NCBI GenBank assembly: GCA_033722295.1
Contig: JAWVZH010000030.1
Coordinates: 1-24,560, forward strand
DNA: 24,560 nt
From: JAWVZH01 sp033722295
GTDB taxonomy: Bacteria; Bacteroidota; Bacteroidia; Chitinophagales; Saprospiraceae
Direction of reading: 5' to 3'
A program made the translations under genes and the position numbers. Of this stretch, positions 13,546-21,056 are shown piece after piece (the stretch's first letter is position 1; each line of letters begins with the position of its first letter). The notes below the pieces were generated by a model, which saw nothing but the letters and a program-made list of their open reading frames with translations, searched no databases and had not been told where the DNA came from.

Positions 13546-16149
13546 TTATTCCACTACTATGGTACCATATCCCAGTACCTCATTTTTATCCTTTACCAGT
13601 ATGTGATAAGTTCCTGCAGGCTGAGATCTTAAAAATTCATATTTCAAAGAAATTGTGCTTTCCACCGTACCATCATAGATCATATCCACCAACGCACCAG
13701 AAGCATTCACAAGGACAAGCTCAATATTATTCGAAGCTTCCAATTTCAAATTGATATTTACATCACTTCTCGTTGGATTGGGAAAGAGACTCATATCGAT
13801 CTCGTTGGCCATTTCATCCCTGGACGAGGTAACGTCTTCTATAAGATCTCTTTGATACACACCATTTCCGTGGGTAGCCACTCGCAGTTTACGGTTGACC
13901 GGAGAATAACTCAGATCCATGGCCAGGATAACCTCCGGAAGACCCTCACCCCATGGCCCCCAGGTGTTGCCACCATCTTCTGAGTAATATACTCCCATAT
14001 CGTTCCCGGCATATAGTCTTTGAGGAAATAGAGGATCGATAAAAATTGTATTTGTTGGAATATCCGGCAGTCCATTGTCAATAGCTCTCCAGTTTTCTCC
14101 AAAGTCCTCTGTAACATATACGTGATCCGTACCAAATCCGGAAAATACAGCATAGGCGCGATCATCGTTGGTCGGATCAAACTCTATATCCTTACAAACG
14201 CGATCAGGCAATCCCGACAATTCGACAAACGAAGAGCCGCCATCGAAGGATCTGAAAAGCCCTGGTTGATTCTGAGGTGCCAGGGGATTAGGGGCAGTTG
14301 CCAGCAACAATTTCTGATGATCACGTGGTGAGACTGCAATTTTTACTATGAAATTTCCTGGATCCACAGGCTGACCTGAAGTTGTCGTCCAATCCATACC
14401 GCTGTTAGTCGTCTGATAAAGATGAGTAGCACCAGCATACATCACACCGGGTAATGACGGAGCGATAACGTAATGCCCGGAAAATGGCGCGGGATCGTTC
14501 TGAACCCGGTTAGGACCGATCTGCATAAAGCCAAAACCTCCATTATCAGACCGCAAAATATTCAGGAACTGATAGGAACCGAACATCATATCTTCATTTT
14601 CAGGATTGATCGCTGCCGTCATGCCATCTCCACCAATGATCCTGAACCAGGAGGGTTGACCCCTGTAGATATAAGAAGCATTATCCTGGGTACCACCGAT
14701 AAAGAGATCTGGATTAGTAGTGGAACTGGAGACATCGGCATAAAACTGCATGGTCTGGAGGCCGCCATTAAGTGTAGTATATGTCTCTCCTCCATCTTTC
14801 GATACAAAAACGCCGCCATCCGAAGCCAGGTAGATATAATTGTTGGCAGGATGATAGTACACAGCGTGAAGGTCGGCATGAACAAATTGTGGGCCCCCTT
14901 CAGGGACATCTACTGATATTTCACCGAATTGCCATCCGGCCTGGAAGGATTTTTGGATAAAATTGTATCCACCATCCGTTGATCGCCATCCATTGATGCC
15001 TACGTACATCATCTCCTGACTGTTTTCAGGATTAATGGCAATATCGTGGGAATACCATCCCTGAAACATGGCGATGTTCTGATCGTTGATCTTGTTCCAG
15101 GTGCTTCCCTGGTCTTCCGAAAGATACAGGCCCGCCGGAGTAGTATCGTCCGTATTGAACCATCCGACCTGGATGGAAGCATATATCCGGTCGGAATTGT
15201 TAGGGTCAATACTCAATTTGGCATTACCGGACCAGGCGTTGAGCAGGCCAGGATGTTGCAGTTCAACAAAACTCTTTCCCTTGTCTGTAGATTTATAGAT
15301 GCCCGAAAGTGCAGGGTCTAGATTGTAGTTAAAGTTACCCATGGTCACATAAATGATATCCGGGTTATCGGGATCAATTTCGACATCGATGCAAGGTTCT
15401 ACATCAAGGATCAGTTTCCACGTCCTTCCAGCGTCAAGACTCTGAAAGAGACCATCGGTTGTGGCTGCATAAACCTCATCGGAATCGGCAGATGAGAACT
15501 CGATATCCTGAACCCCATGCAGATCTTCTATATTAAACTCAAGCACCTTGTCCCAGGATAATCCTTTATCGTCCGATCTCAGGATGCCGATACCATAAAT
15601 ACCTCTTGTCAACCTATTGATCGTTCCGGGCTCAGTGACCACATTGCCATACACTTCACCAGTCCCTGCCAGTAATATGTTCCCATCTTCGGGATGCACT
15701 GCTATCGCGCCGATGCTCAATGAGGGATATCCGGTAGTGATCTGTTCCCACGCATGTATGCCTTCTCCGGCAGTCTCACTACGCCAAAGACCTCCACTTG
15801 CCGATGCCGCATAGAGTATGTTCGGGTCATCGGGATCCATCGCCAGAGCCAATATCCGACCGCTTATATTCTGAGGCCCAAGGCCTTCCCATTCTCCCTC
15901 CGACGGGGTTCTGTGATCAAGGAATTGTTCTTTTTGTTCAAAGGCGATCTCCAGTTTTTGTATAGGGATCTTTCCTGTAGGATAAGCCCTGTCGAAATAC
16001 CAGTTGTTGAGGCCTTTTGCTGCACCGGATGTCCGGAGGCCTTGTTGAGCAGAGCTGGTTGCCCCCTTGTTGAGAAATGAAGAATAGTAGATAAATCCGA
16101 CAAAGAGACAGCCCACTATTATCAAGACTGGAGTAAAGAGCTTTTTCAT
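13546..16149 (-). CDS. Secreted T9SS cargo with Asp-box (sortilin/BNR-like) beta-propeller
   Basis: An 867-aa exported protein. The N-terminal hydrophobic signal (about 4-27) is followed by a beta-propeller region with about eleven Asp-box motifs of the S-x-D-x-G-x-[TS]-[WF] type, for example SDDKGLSW, STDKGKSF, SEDQGSTW, TEDFGENW and SEDGGNTW. These are the hallmark of sortilin/VPS10-, BNR- and glycosidase-type propellers. The C-terminus (about 785-867) is a type A T9SS sorting domain: MSLFPNPTRSDVNINLKL through QPAGTYHILVKD to the end. It should cross the outer membrane by T9SS and be released or surface-attached. No catalytic residues were recognised; a binding or hydrolase role remains open. 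Short hairpins flank the gene on both sides. Confidence 0.92.
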   Translation of the reverse strand: MKKLFTPVLIIVGCLFVGFIYYSSFLNKGATSSAQQGLRTSGAAKGLNNWYFDRAYPTGKIPIQKLEIAFEQKEQFLDHRTPSEGEWEGLGPQNISGRILALAMDPDDPNILYAASASGGLWRSETAGEGIHAWEQITTGYPSLSIGAIAVHPEDGNILLAGTGEVYGNVVTEPGTINRLTRGIYGIGILRSDDKGLSWDKVLEFNIEDLHGVQDIEFSSADSDEVYAATTDGLFQSLDAGRTWKLILDVEPCIDVEIDPDNPDIIYVTMGNFNYNLDPALSGIYKSTDKGKSFVELQHPGLLNAWSGNAKLSIDPNNSDRIYASIQVGWFNTDDTTPAGLYLSEDQGSTWNKINDQNIAMFQGWYSHDIAINPENSQEMMYVGINGWRSTDGGYNFIQKSFQAGWQFGEISVDVPEGGPQFVHADLHAVYYHPANNYIYLASDGGVFVSKDGGETYTTLNGGLQTMQFYADVSSSTTNPDLFIGGTQDNASYIYRGQPSWFRIIGGDGMTAAINPENEDMMFGSYQFLNILRSDNGGFGFMQIGPNRVQNDPAPFSGHYVIAPSLPGVMYAGATHLYQTTNSGMDWTTTSGQPVDPGNFIVKIAVSPRDHQKLLLATAPNPLAPQNQPGLFRSFDGGSSFVELSGLPDRVCKDIEFDPTNDDRAYAVFSGFGTDHVYVTEDFGENWRAIDNGLPDIPTNTIFIDPLFPQRLYAGNDMGVYYSEDGGNTWGPWGEGLPEVILAMDLSYSPVNRKLRVATHGNGVYQRDLIEDVTSSRDEMANEIDMSLFPNPTRSDVNINLKLEASNNIELVLVNASGALVDMIYDGTVESTISLKYEFLRSQPAGTYHILVKDKNEVLGYGTIVVE

Positions 16150-16177
16150 GGCAGTATTTTACACTAAGGTGATTAAA

Positions 16178-16192
16178 TCGGCCAGGGGCCGA
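16178..16192. promoter_or_regulatory. Triloop hairpin upstream of the large T9SS gene
   Basis: TCGGCC-AGG-GGCCGA is a perfect 6-bp stem with a 3-nt loop, 29 nt upstream of the minus-strand start at 16149, so it probably lies in the 5' leader or promoter. The role is unknown. It has the same geometry as the hairpin just past this gene's stop. Confidence 0.35.
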
Positions 16193-16340
16193 CTATTAGA
16201 AAGATTCAATATACAAGAATGTTGGATTGAAAGGTAGCTAGAGTATAGAACGAAGATAATAGGGAAAATGTCGCCTTCCCATATGACAAGCCTGACAATA
16301 TATTATCTTGTGACACGTATCATGCCATACAACACCAGCT

Positions 16341-17162
16341 ATGTTTGAGCCGATCATCTGGGATGTAGATCCCGAAATTTTCAGGATAGGATCATTTGCC
16401 ATACGTTATTACAGTTTGCTGTTTGCTGGTGGTCTCGTCCTGGGTTATCACATTGTCAAAAAGATGTATCTCCGGGAAGGTCGCTCCATTGAAGAGCTCG
16501 ACAGGATGACACTCTATATCTTCATCGCTACCGTCCTCGGTGCTCGCCTGGGACATTGTCTGTTCTACGAACCCGAGTACTATCTGAGTCACCCTCTTGA
16601 AATGATCCTACCCTTCACCTGGAAGGATGGAGGATTTGAATTTACAGGATATCAGGGGCTTGCAAGTCATGGAGGCATTTTAGCGGTCTTTATTGCAATA
16701 TGGTATCACTGCAGAAAAACGAATACAAGTTTTTTCAATACACTCGATAAGGTGTCGGTTGCCGGTGCCCTGGCGGGATGTTTTATCAGGTTAGGTAATT
16801 TCATGAACTCCGAGATCCTGGGAAAAGCCACCAACGGCGAATGGGGAGTTATTTTCCAACGCGTGGATAACGTCCCTCGCCATCCTGCTCAATTGTATGA
16901 AGCACTGGCCTACTTTTTGATTTTCCTCTTACTCAATTATTTATATAAAACCGATCTTAAGAAGAAAACGGGGGTCATCTTTGGTCTCTTTTTCACACTC
17001 TTGTTTATTGCACGTTTTATCATTGAATTCTTCAAGATCGACCAGGTGCCTTTTGAAGCCAACATCCCTCTCAATATGGGTCAATGGCTGAGTGTACCTT
17101 TTATCATCGCAGGTGTAGCTGTTATGGTATGGCGTATGAGGCGTTGGGCGAGTGACCGGTAG
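16341..17162 (+). CDS. lgt: Prolipoprotein diacylglyceryl transferase Lgt
   Basis: Lgt moves diacylglycerol from phosphatidylglycerol to the lipobox cysteine of prolipoproteins in the inner membrane, the first step of lipoprotein maturation. The 273-aa product has the multi-helix pattern and family signature FIRLGNFMNSEILGKATNGEWG, with R150 equivalent to the essential arginine. It also has H110 in GLASHGGILAVF and a C-terminal IARFIIEFFK block. The ATG at 16341 gives the usual N-terminus (FEPIIWDVDPEIFRIGSFAI). Its stop TAG falls inside the first unit of a heptanucleotide array. Several lipoproteins in this window would be substrates. Confidence 0.97.
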   Translation: MFEPIIWDVDPEIFRIGSFAIRYYSLLFAGGLVLGYHIVKKMYLREGRSIEELDRMTLYIFIATVLGARLGHCLFYEPEYYLSHPLEMILPFTWKDGGFEFTGYQGLASHGGILAVFIAIWYHCRKTNTSFFNTLDKVSVAGALAGCFIRLGNFMNSEILGKATNGEWGVIFQRVDNVPRHPAQLYEALAYFLIFLLLNYLYKTDLKKKTGVIFGLFFTLLFIARFIIEFFKIDQVPFEANIPLNMGQWLSVPFIIAGVAVMVWRMRRWASDR

Positions 17163-17207
17163 CGGGTAACGCGTAACGGGTAACGGGTAACGAATAGCGG
17201 GTATACG
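17159..17207. repeat. Degenerate heptanucleotide tandem array, consensus GTAACGG
   Basis: Seven successive 7-nt units: GTAGCGG, GTAACGC, GTAACGG, GTAACGG, GTAACGA, ATAGCGG, GTATACG. The array begins within the final codons of lgt and contains its stop. Copies are degenerate, so it looks older than the array at 19171. Confidence 0.85.
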
Positions 17208-17411
17208 CCAATTTAAAATTAAAGGTCTTCCAGGTAGATCTAATCGGGCATAATATCCTGCGGGGAGACGCCCTTTCAGAGGGTTTGCATACCGCACGAC
17301 ATCCTCCAAATGCTCAACCTGAGGCCCCAATCTTCCAGTTGATCGCAATCAACGACAGGCGCGACACGGATCAATTTCAACCTTTAGTTGATTTACTAAC
17401 TTGCAGTCCAA
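17208..17411. other. Non-coding stretch between lgt repeat array and metal-locus operon
   Basis: About 200 nt without a convincing gene. It is richer in G+C in the middle than the surrounding intergenic DNA and contains a perfect hairpin GTTGAT-CGCA-ATCAAC (17338-17353) about 60 nt before the next GTG start. A promoter for the following operon should be here. TAACTTGC (17396-17403) is only an approximate -7 box. Confidence 0.5.
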
Positions 17412-17795
17412 GTGAAACAGTTATTTCTAGGCATATTGATCCTCGCCGTCCTGCTCATCAACCTCAGGGAGTGGGTGGCCATTTCTACGTTCAAGATGGA
17501 GCAAAGTGTCATTGCTGAGAAATTGTGCGTCAATAAGAATGAGCCGAGGTCCAGCTGTCATGGTCAGTGCTTTTTATCGGGTCTGTTGCTCGATCTACAC
17601 GATGACAACACATCGCAGAAAGGGACCATGATCCTGGATATGGAACGCCAACTTCTTATTTGTCAATCTCCTAAGCCTTTTTCCATACGAAGTTTACCTG
17701 AAGAAAAGCCAGGCATACCCCATTACAATAGCAAGTTAACATCTGGCTACGCCCACGAATTACTCGATCCTCCCAGAGCTCTGCCGATTATCTAA
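17412..17795 (+). CDS. Small membrane-anchored or secreted protein with C-x9-C-x3-C motif
   Basis: A 127-aa protein starting at GTG. One hydrophobic segment (about 4-18) leads to a short extracytoplasmic domain with C39, C49 and C53 in LCVNKNEPRSSCHGQCFL. I recall similar C-x-NK-x2-P-x3-C-x-G-x-C motifs in small Bacteroidota proteins beside metal-related outer-membrane genes (from memory, no search). The C-terminus ends in a short proline-rich HELLDPPRALPII. The gene is 29 nt before an outer-membrane protein gene, and the two probably form an operon with the His-rich lipoprotein. Metal capture or sensing is inference; no enzyme motif is visible. Confidence 0.75.
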   Translation: MKQLFLGILILAVLLINLREWVAISTFKMEQSVIAEKLCVNKNEPRSSCHGQCFLSGLLLDLHDDNTSQKGTMILDMERQLLICQSPKPFSIRSLPEEKPGIPHYNSKLTSGYAHELLDPPRALPII

Positions 17796-17824
17796 ATATT
17801 GTTTAATCGGTAATAAAATGAATT

Positions 17825-18715
17825 ATGAAAGTATTAAAACCAGGCTCTGTTCTGGTTCTGATCCTTGGTCTTGGCTTACCGCTAGCGGCATGTGACATCT
17901 GCGGCGGGATCACAAGCAGCGTCCAGGTAGGACTTCTCAACAGAGTAAATTCTGAATATATCAACATGGTCTACTCGAGAAATCTTTTCCATGCAAGAGA
18001 AGATCTTGGTTATGATCACGACGTTTTTGAAACCGTTCAGTTATCATGGCAAAAATATCTGGACGACCGATGGTCTATCCTGGCACAGCAAGGATACCGG
18101 TGGAATATGCGCTATTCCGATGAAGGCGAATATGGCCTAAATGGCCTTACGAACACCAACATTGCGGTTAACTACAGGATATTGAACAGATCGTCGGAAA
18201 CTTTGAATTTTATCTGGCGTTCAGGACTGTCGTGCAAACTTCCCACTGGAAGGTTCGAGGAAAACTTGTACGATAAGAACCTTCCGGATAACTTCAATCC
18301 GTCCGATGGCAGTTGGGGAGTGGGATTGAGTAACGATCTTATTCTATCGGCCTCCAATCACGGCTTCATATTGAATACGGATTATCGCTTGTCTTTTAAA
18401 GACCCCAGAAATTACCGCCGAGGTGCAACAGCCACCGCTCAAACGACGTACTATATGAACAAAGAGACGGGTGAGCTGACAGTTATGCCTTATGGCAGTA
18501 TCTTCTACGAATGGATAGACGAGTACAGATACCCCAGCGAAAGGGTAATTGATGGCACCGGCGGTCATGGCCTATTTGTCATGGCAGGTCTTAATGTAGA
18601 CATGAAGAATTTTAATTTCGGACTGAACTACAGTCATCCCATTGTCTCCGATTACGGCGAAGGACGGATATCAGCGGGAGGCAGACTGCAATTTCAGACG
18701 ACTTATTTGTTCTAA
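17825..18715 (+). CDS. Outer-membrane beta-barrel protein, CDICGG N-terminus
   Basis: A 296-aa protein. The signal peptide (1-22) ends LPLAAC-DICGG, which fits both signal peptidase I cleavage and a lipobox with C23. C23 and C26 form a CxxC pair at the mature N-terminus, unusual for a barrel protein and a possible metal ligand. The remainder is a series of amphipathic beta-strands with Tyr/Trp/Asn-rich turns, ending GGRLQFQTTYLF with a terminal aromatic, as expected for an outer-membrane barrel of about 12 strands (strand number estimated). Its neighbours are a Cys-motif protein upstream and a His-rich lipoprotein 18 nt downstream. Transport of a metal or metal complex is a reasonable guess, not shown. 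Confidence 0.8.
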   Translation: MKVLKPGSVLVLILGLGLPLAACDICGGITSSVQVGLLNRVNSEYINMVYSRNLFHAREDLGYDHDVFETVQLSWQKYLDDRWSILAQQGYRWNMRYSDEGEYGLNGLTNTNIAVNYRILNRSSETLNFIWRSGLSCKLPTGRFEENLYDKNLPDNFNPSDGSWGVGLSNDLILSASNHGFILNTDYRLSFKDPRNYRRGATATAQTTYYMNKETGELTVMPYGSIFYEWIDEYRYPSERVIDGTGGHGLFVMAGLNVDMKNFNFGLNYSHPIVSDYGEGRISAGGRLQFQTTYLF

Positions 18716-18733
18716 TCTAAATTTGAATTTAAA

Positions 18734-19171
18734 ATGAATTATAAATATTTCTTTTTATCCGTCCTTGCTCTGGGCCTGGCTTTTACATCCTGCAACAAAG
18801 ATGAGGATGATGACCACGATGATATGTTTGGCTATCACGCACATATCCATTCACCCAATGGACATGACAAATTCATGGGGGACACCATTGATATCATTGT
18901 AAACTTTGAGGATCATCATGGTGGAACGGTTCATCACATAAATGTAAGGATCTTCAACAAAGCTACTGACGAAGAGATCTACGACCAACCGGCCGATGCC
19001 CATGTGCATGCCGTCAGTGGGGCGTACGAATTTTCAGATCGCCTTGTACTGTCAGAAGCTAATGGGGTAACCGCCCATTCGGACTGGATCATGGAAGCCA
19101 AATTATGGGGCCAAGAGGCCGGAGTTGGAGAGGAGGTCTCGATTCTTGAATTTCATGTACATCCTAAATAG
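18734..19171 (+). CDS. Histidine-rich lipoprotein (DUF4625-like), putative metal binder
   Basis: A 145-aa lipoprotein with lipobox LAFTSC (Cys20). The mature part begins with an acidic run (NKDEDDDHDDMFGYHAHIH). About 14 of 145 residues are His, many in HxH or HH pairs (YHAHIH, EDHHGG, VHHINV, AHVHAV, EFHVHP). The middle looks like a single Ig-like beta-sandwich similar to DUF4625 domains. Periplasmic or surface binding of Zn, Cu or Ni is likely from composition. It is the last gene of the three-gene operon. Its stop TAG supplies the first base of the GGATGTT tandem array. The specific metal cannot be told from sequence. Confidence 0.8.
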   Translation: MNYKYFFLSVLALGLAFTSCNKDEDDDHDDMFGYHAHIHSPNGHDKFMGDTIDIIVNFEDHHGGTVHHINVRIFNKATDEEIYDQPADAHVHAVSGAYEFSDRLVLSEANGVTAHSDWIMEAKLWGQEAGVGEEVSILEFHVHPK

Positions 19172-19233
19172 GATGTTGGATGTTGGATGTTGGATGTTGG
19201 ATGTTGGATGTTGGATGTTGGATGTTGGATGTT
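19171..19233. repeat. Perfect heptanucleotide tandem array, GGATGTT x 9
   Basis: Nine exact copies of GGATGTT, starting at the last base of the preceding stop codon and followed by GGAAATT. Perfect copies imply recent expansion or active slippage. If read through, it encodes a spurious MLDVGCW repeat. Confidence 0.97.
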
Positions 19234-19265
19234 GGAAATTAGCTATAATCTATGGATACACAAGT

Positions 19266-19287
19266 CCCCGTTGTGAGGGCAACGGGG
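19266..19287. terminator. GC-rich hairpin between convergent genes
   Basis: CCCCGTTG (19266-19273) and CAACGGGG (19280-19287) form a perfect 8-bp stem with loop TGAGGG. It lies between the His-rich lipoprotein gene and the convergent T9SS gene. No T-run follows, so it could be a bidirectional terminator or a REP-like element. Confidence 0.45.
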
Positions 19288-19331
19288 GGTATTTAGCTAC
19301 ATATGGGGCTATCCCAGACATGTCTCTCCTC

Positions 19332-20600
19332 TCACTCCACAATAATTTGTTCCGATGCAATTACCTTTCCATCTGTCAAACTTATAATATAACATCCTGG
19401 ATCAAGAAGAGGTAAGGTTATCATGTCCTCATCTATGGAACGCTGATAGATCGTCCTGCCTGATGGATCAATAAGCGACAATTTGTTGAAGGAGCGAGGC
19501 GCACTCAAATGAATCGCTTGTCCTGCACGGGCAGGTAATGGATACAAGACAATATCAGTCTCTGACAGTATGGATCTCATTGACGTGGATTTCGTCCTTT
19601 TATGAAAGGACCCTGTATTGCCGCCTATATATCCAGAGTTCGGGGTCAGTTGCAGGTCGGTATTATCGTTAGAGGAAATCGTGCCTTCCTGTGTCCAGGT
19701 GCTCCCACCATCCGACGTACCATATATAATGGTCAAATTAAAATCACCCTGGCAAATGACACCATCATTTTCATTCTTAAAGTCAATTTGCCTCAGGGTG
19801 TAGTCCTCATCGGGCAAGGGCAATTCGATCTCATTCCAGGTAGAACCGCCATCTGTTGTTTTGTATAAATTGTGAGCACGGATCGAAGCCCAACTAAACA
19901 CCGGAGCGGCCAAGGCCACCCTTTCCGTCAGTTGCCTCACTTCGACAATACTCGTATAGTCTTCATCCAGAGTAAATGTCTTCCAATTTACACCTCCGTC
20001 AGAGGTCATTAGCATACTCCCCTTGTAGCTGAATCTTCCATTCCATGTCCCAAGTATTCCGTGGTCGGGATCCAAAAAATCCAAGGAAAGTATATAGTCT
20101 TCAAATTCAAGAGGTATCCAGTTATCACCCGCGTCCTCAGTAATATAGAGGAATCTGTCGGTAGCTATGAAACCATAGTTACTGTTGAGAAACTGACATT
20201 GCCCAACACCAACTCCTCTTGCAGTTGTCTTGGGAGAAATGTTATCCCAGCTCATGCCGTCGTCAGTTGTTCTGTAGAGCTTGGTCGGTACGGTGTCATT
20301 ACTCAGATCACGGATCAAGAGAACACCTTTCCCCTCTTCATAGAAATCAATATCCTGAAATTCGCCGGTCTCAACAGGCATATTCAGTTCTTCCCAGTCG
20401 GCCCCGCCATTGGTGGTCTTCATGAGAGATGGCATATGGCCTGTTCCCTCATTCATCAGCGCATAGCCCAAATCGTCATTGAGGAAGACGAGGGTCTCTA
20501 TCTTTCGATCACCGAGGTTACTTATCTCTGTCCACTGCCCTCGGCCATCGTAGATACAAAAAAGTATTATGATAAATATTAAAAGCTTGATGTCCTTCAT
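19332..20600 (-). CDS. Secreted T9SS cargo with Asp-box / Ycf48-like beta-propeller
   Basis: A 422-aa exported protein. The signal peptide (about 4-21) ends near GRGQW. The propeller carries about six Asp-box motifs: TTNGGADW, TTDDGMSW, TEDAGDNW, TSDGGVNW, TTDGGSTW and TSDGGSTW, arranged as in Ycf48/photosystem-stability-like and BNR proteins. The last roughly 75 residues (IVLYPLPARAGQAIHLS through LLDPGCYIISLTDGKV) form a T9SS type A sorting domain. It is a smaller cousin of the 867-aa protein encoded at 13.5-16.1 kb. The gene appears monocistronic, and its function beyond secretion and binding is unknown. Confidence 0.9.
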   Translation of the reverse strand: MKDIKLLIFIIILFCIYDGRGQWTEISNLGDRKIETLVFLNDDLGYALMNEGTGHMPSLMKTTNGGADWEELNMPVETGEFQDIDFYEEGKGVLLIRDLSNDTVPTKLYRTTDDGMSWDNISPKTTARGVGVGQCQFLNSNYGFIATDRFLYITEDAGDNWIPLEFEDYILSLDFLDPDHGILGTWNGRFSYKGSMLMTSDGGVNWKTFTLDEDYTSIVEVRQLTERVALAAPVFSWASIRAHNLYKTTDGGSTWNEIELPLPDEDYTLRQIDFKNENDGVICQGDFNLTIIYGTSDGGSTWTQEGTISSNDNTDLQLTPNSGYIGGNTGSFHKRTKSTSMRSILSETDIVLYPLPARAGQAIHLSAPRSFNKLSLIDPSGRTIYQRSIDEDMITLPLLDPGCYIISLTDGKVIASEQIIVE

Positions 20601-21056
20601 AGCTAAAAGTTTAGGTTCCTCATATACATATGTTTATAAAGATAGGGCTTTACCTAGTTATCTCTATTCTAATGCTGATCTCCTGTGCCGCAACAAACAC
20701 CTTATTATCAGCACTTACTTTTACCGAAATTCTACTTAAAATTCTCTTACAAGCCTTCTTTATCGGTTAAATGAGCGTAGTTCGGTGTCAGAGAGGAGAC
20801 CTCGCTTCTCAAGTTTCATGTACACCTACATTAGCAAAATGAATTTATTTAAATCAAAAGCCTATTCTGCGATCTTCAATGGGAGCTTTGAAATTCTTTA
20901 TGGTTATATCTTCAGAACATAACAATTAATAAAGCAAACAATCATTTCAGCCCTATCAAAGATTACTGCAATACCGTTGGTACAGCACTATATATAAGAA
21001 TCCAAATTTTTATAAGATAGAACTTCTACTTATTACTCCTTTACGTCGTTAGCCCC
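20601..21056. other. 456-nt gene-free interval
   Basis: An AT-rich interval between the starts/ends of two minus-strand genes. I see no tRNA, no strong terminator and no gene of convincing size. Short open stretches exist, such as about 38 codons on the minus strand ending near 20650, but without a start codon. It may hold decayed coding DNA. Confidence 0.6.

Noticed and set aside
16338..16346. TATGTTTG as a -7 promoter box
   Set aside because: It is formed by the lgt start codon and the two codons after it, so it cannot serve lgt.
16941..17348. Minus-strand open frame of 135 codons antisense to the end of lgt
   Set aside because: It crosses the GTAACGG array (giving RYPLPVT repeats) and then lies antisense to lgt. 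No recognisable domain.
19125..19415. Plus-strand open frame with MLDVGCW repeats
   Set aside because: It is generated by the GGATGTT array and overlaps the lipoprotein gene and the end of a convergent gene. Such peptides are a typical artefact of heptamer repeats.
20839..20922. Small plus-strand open frame of 27 codons
   Set aside because: There is no family resemblance, ribosome-binding or promoter support, and the length is expected by chance.
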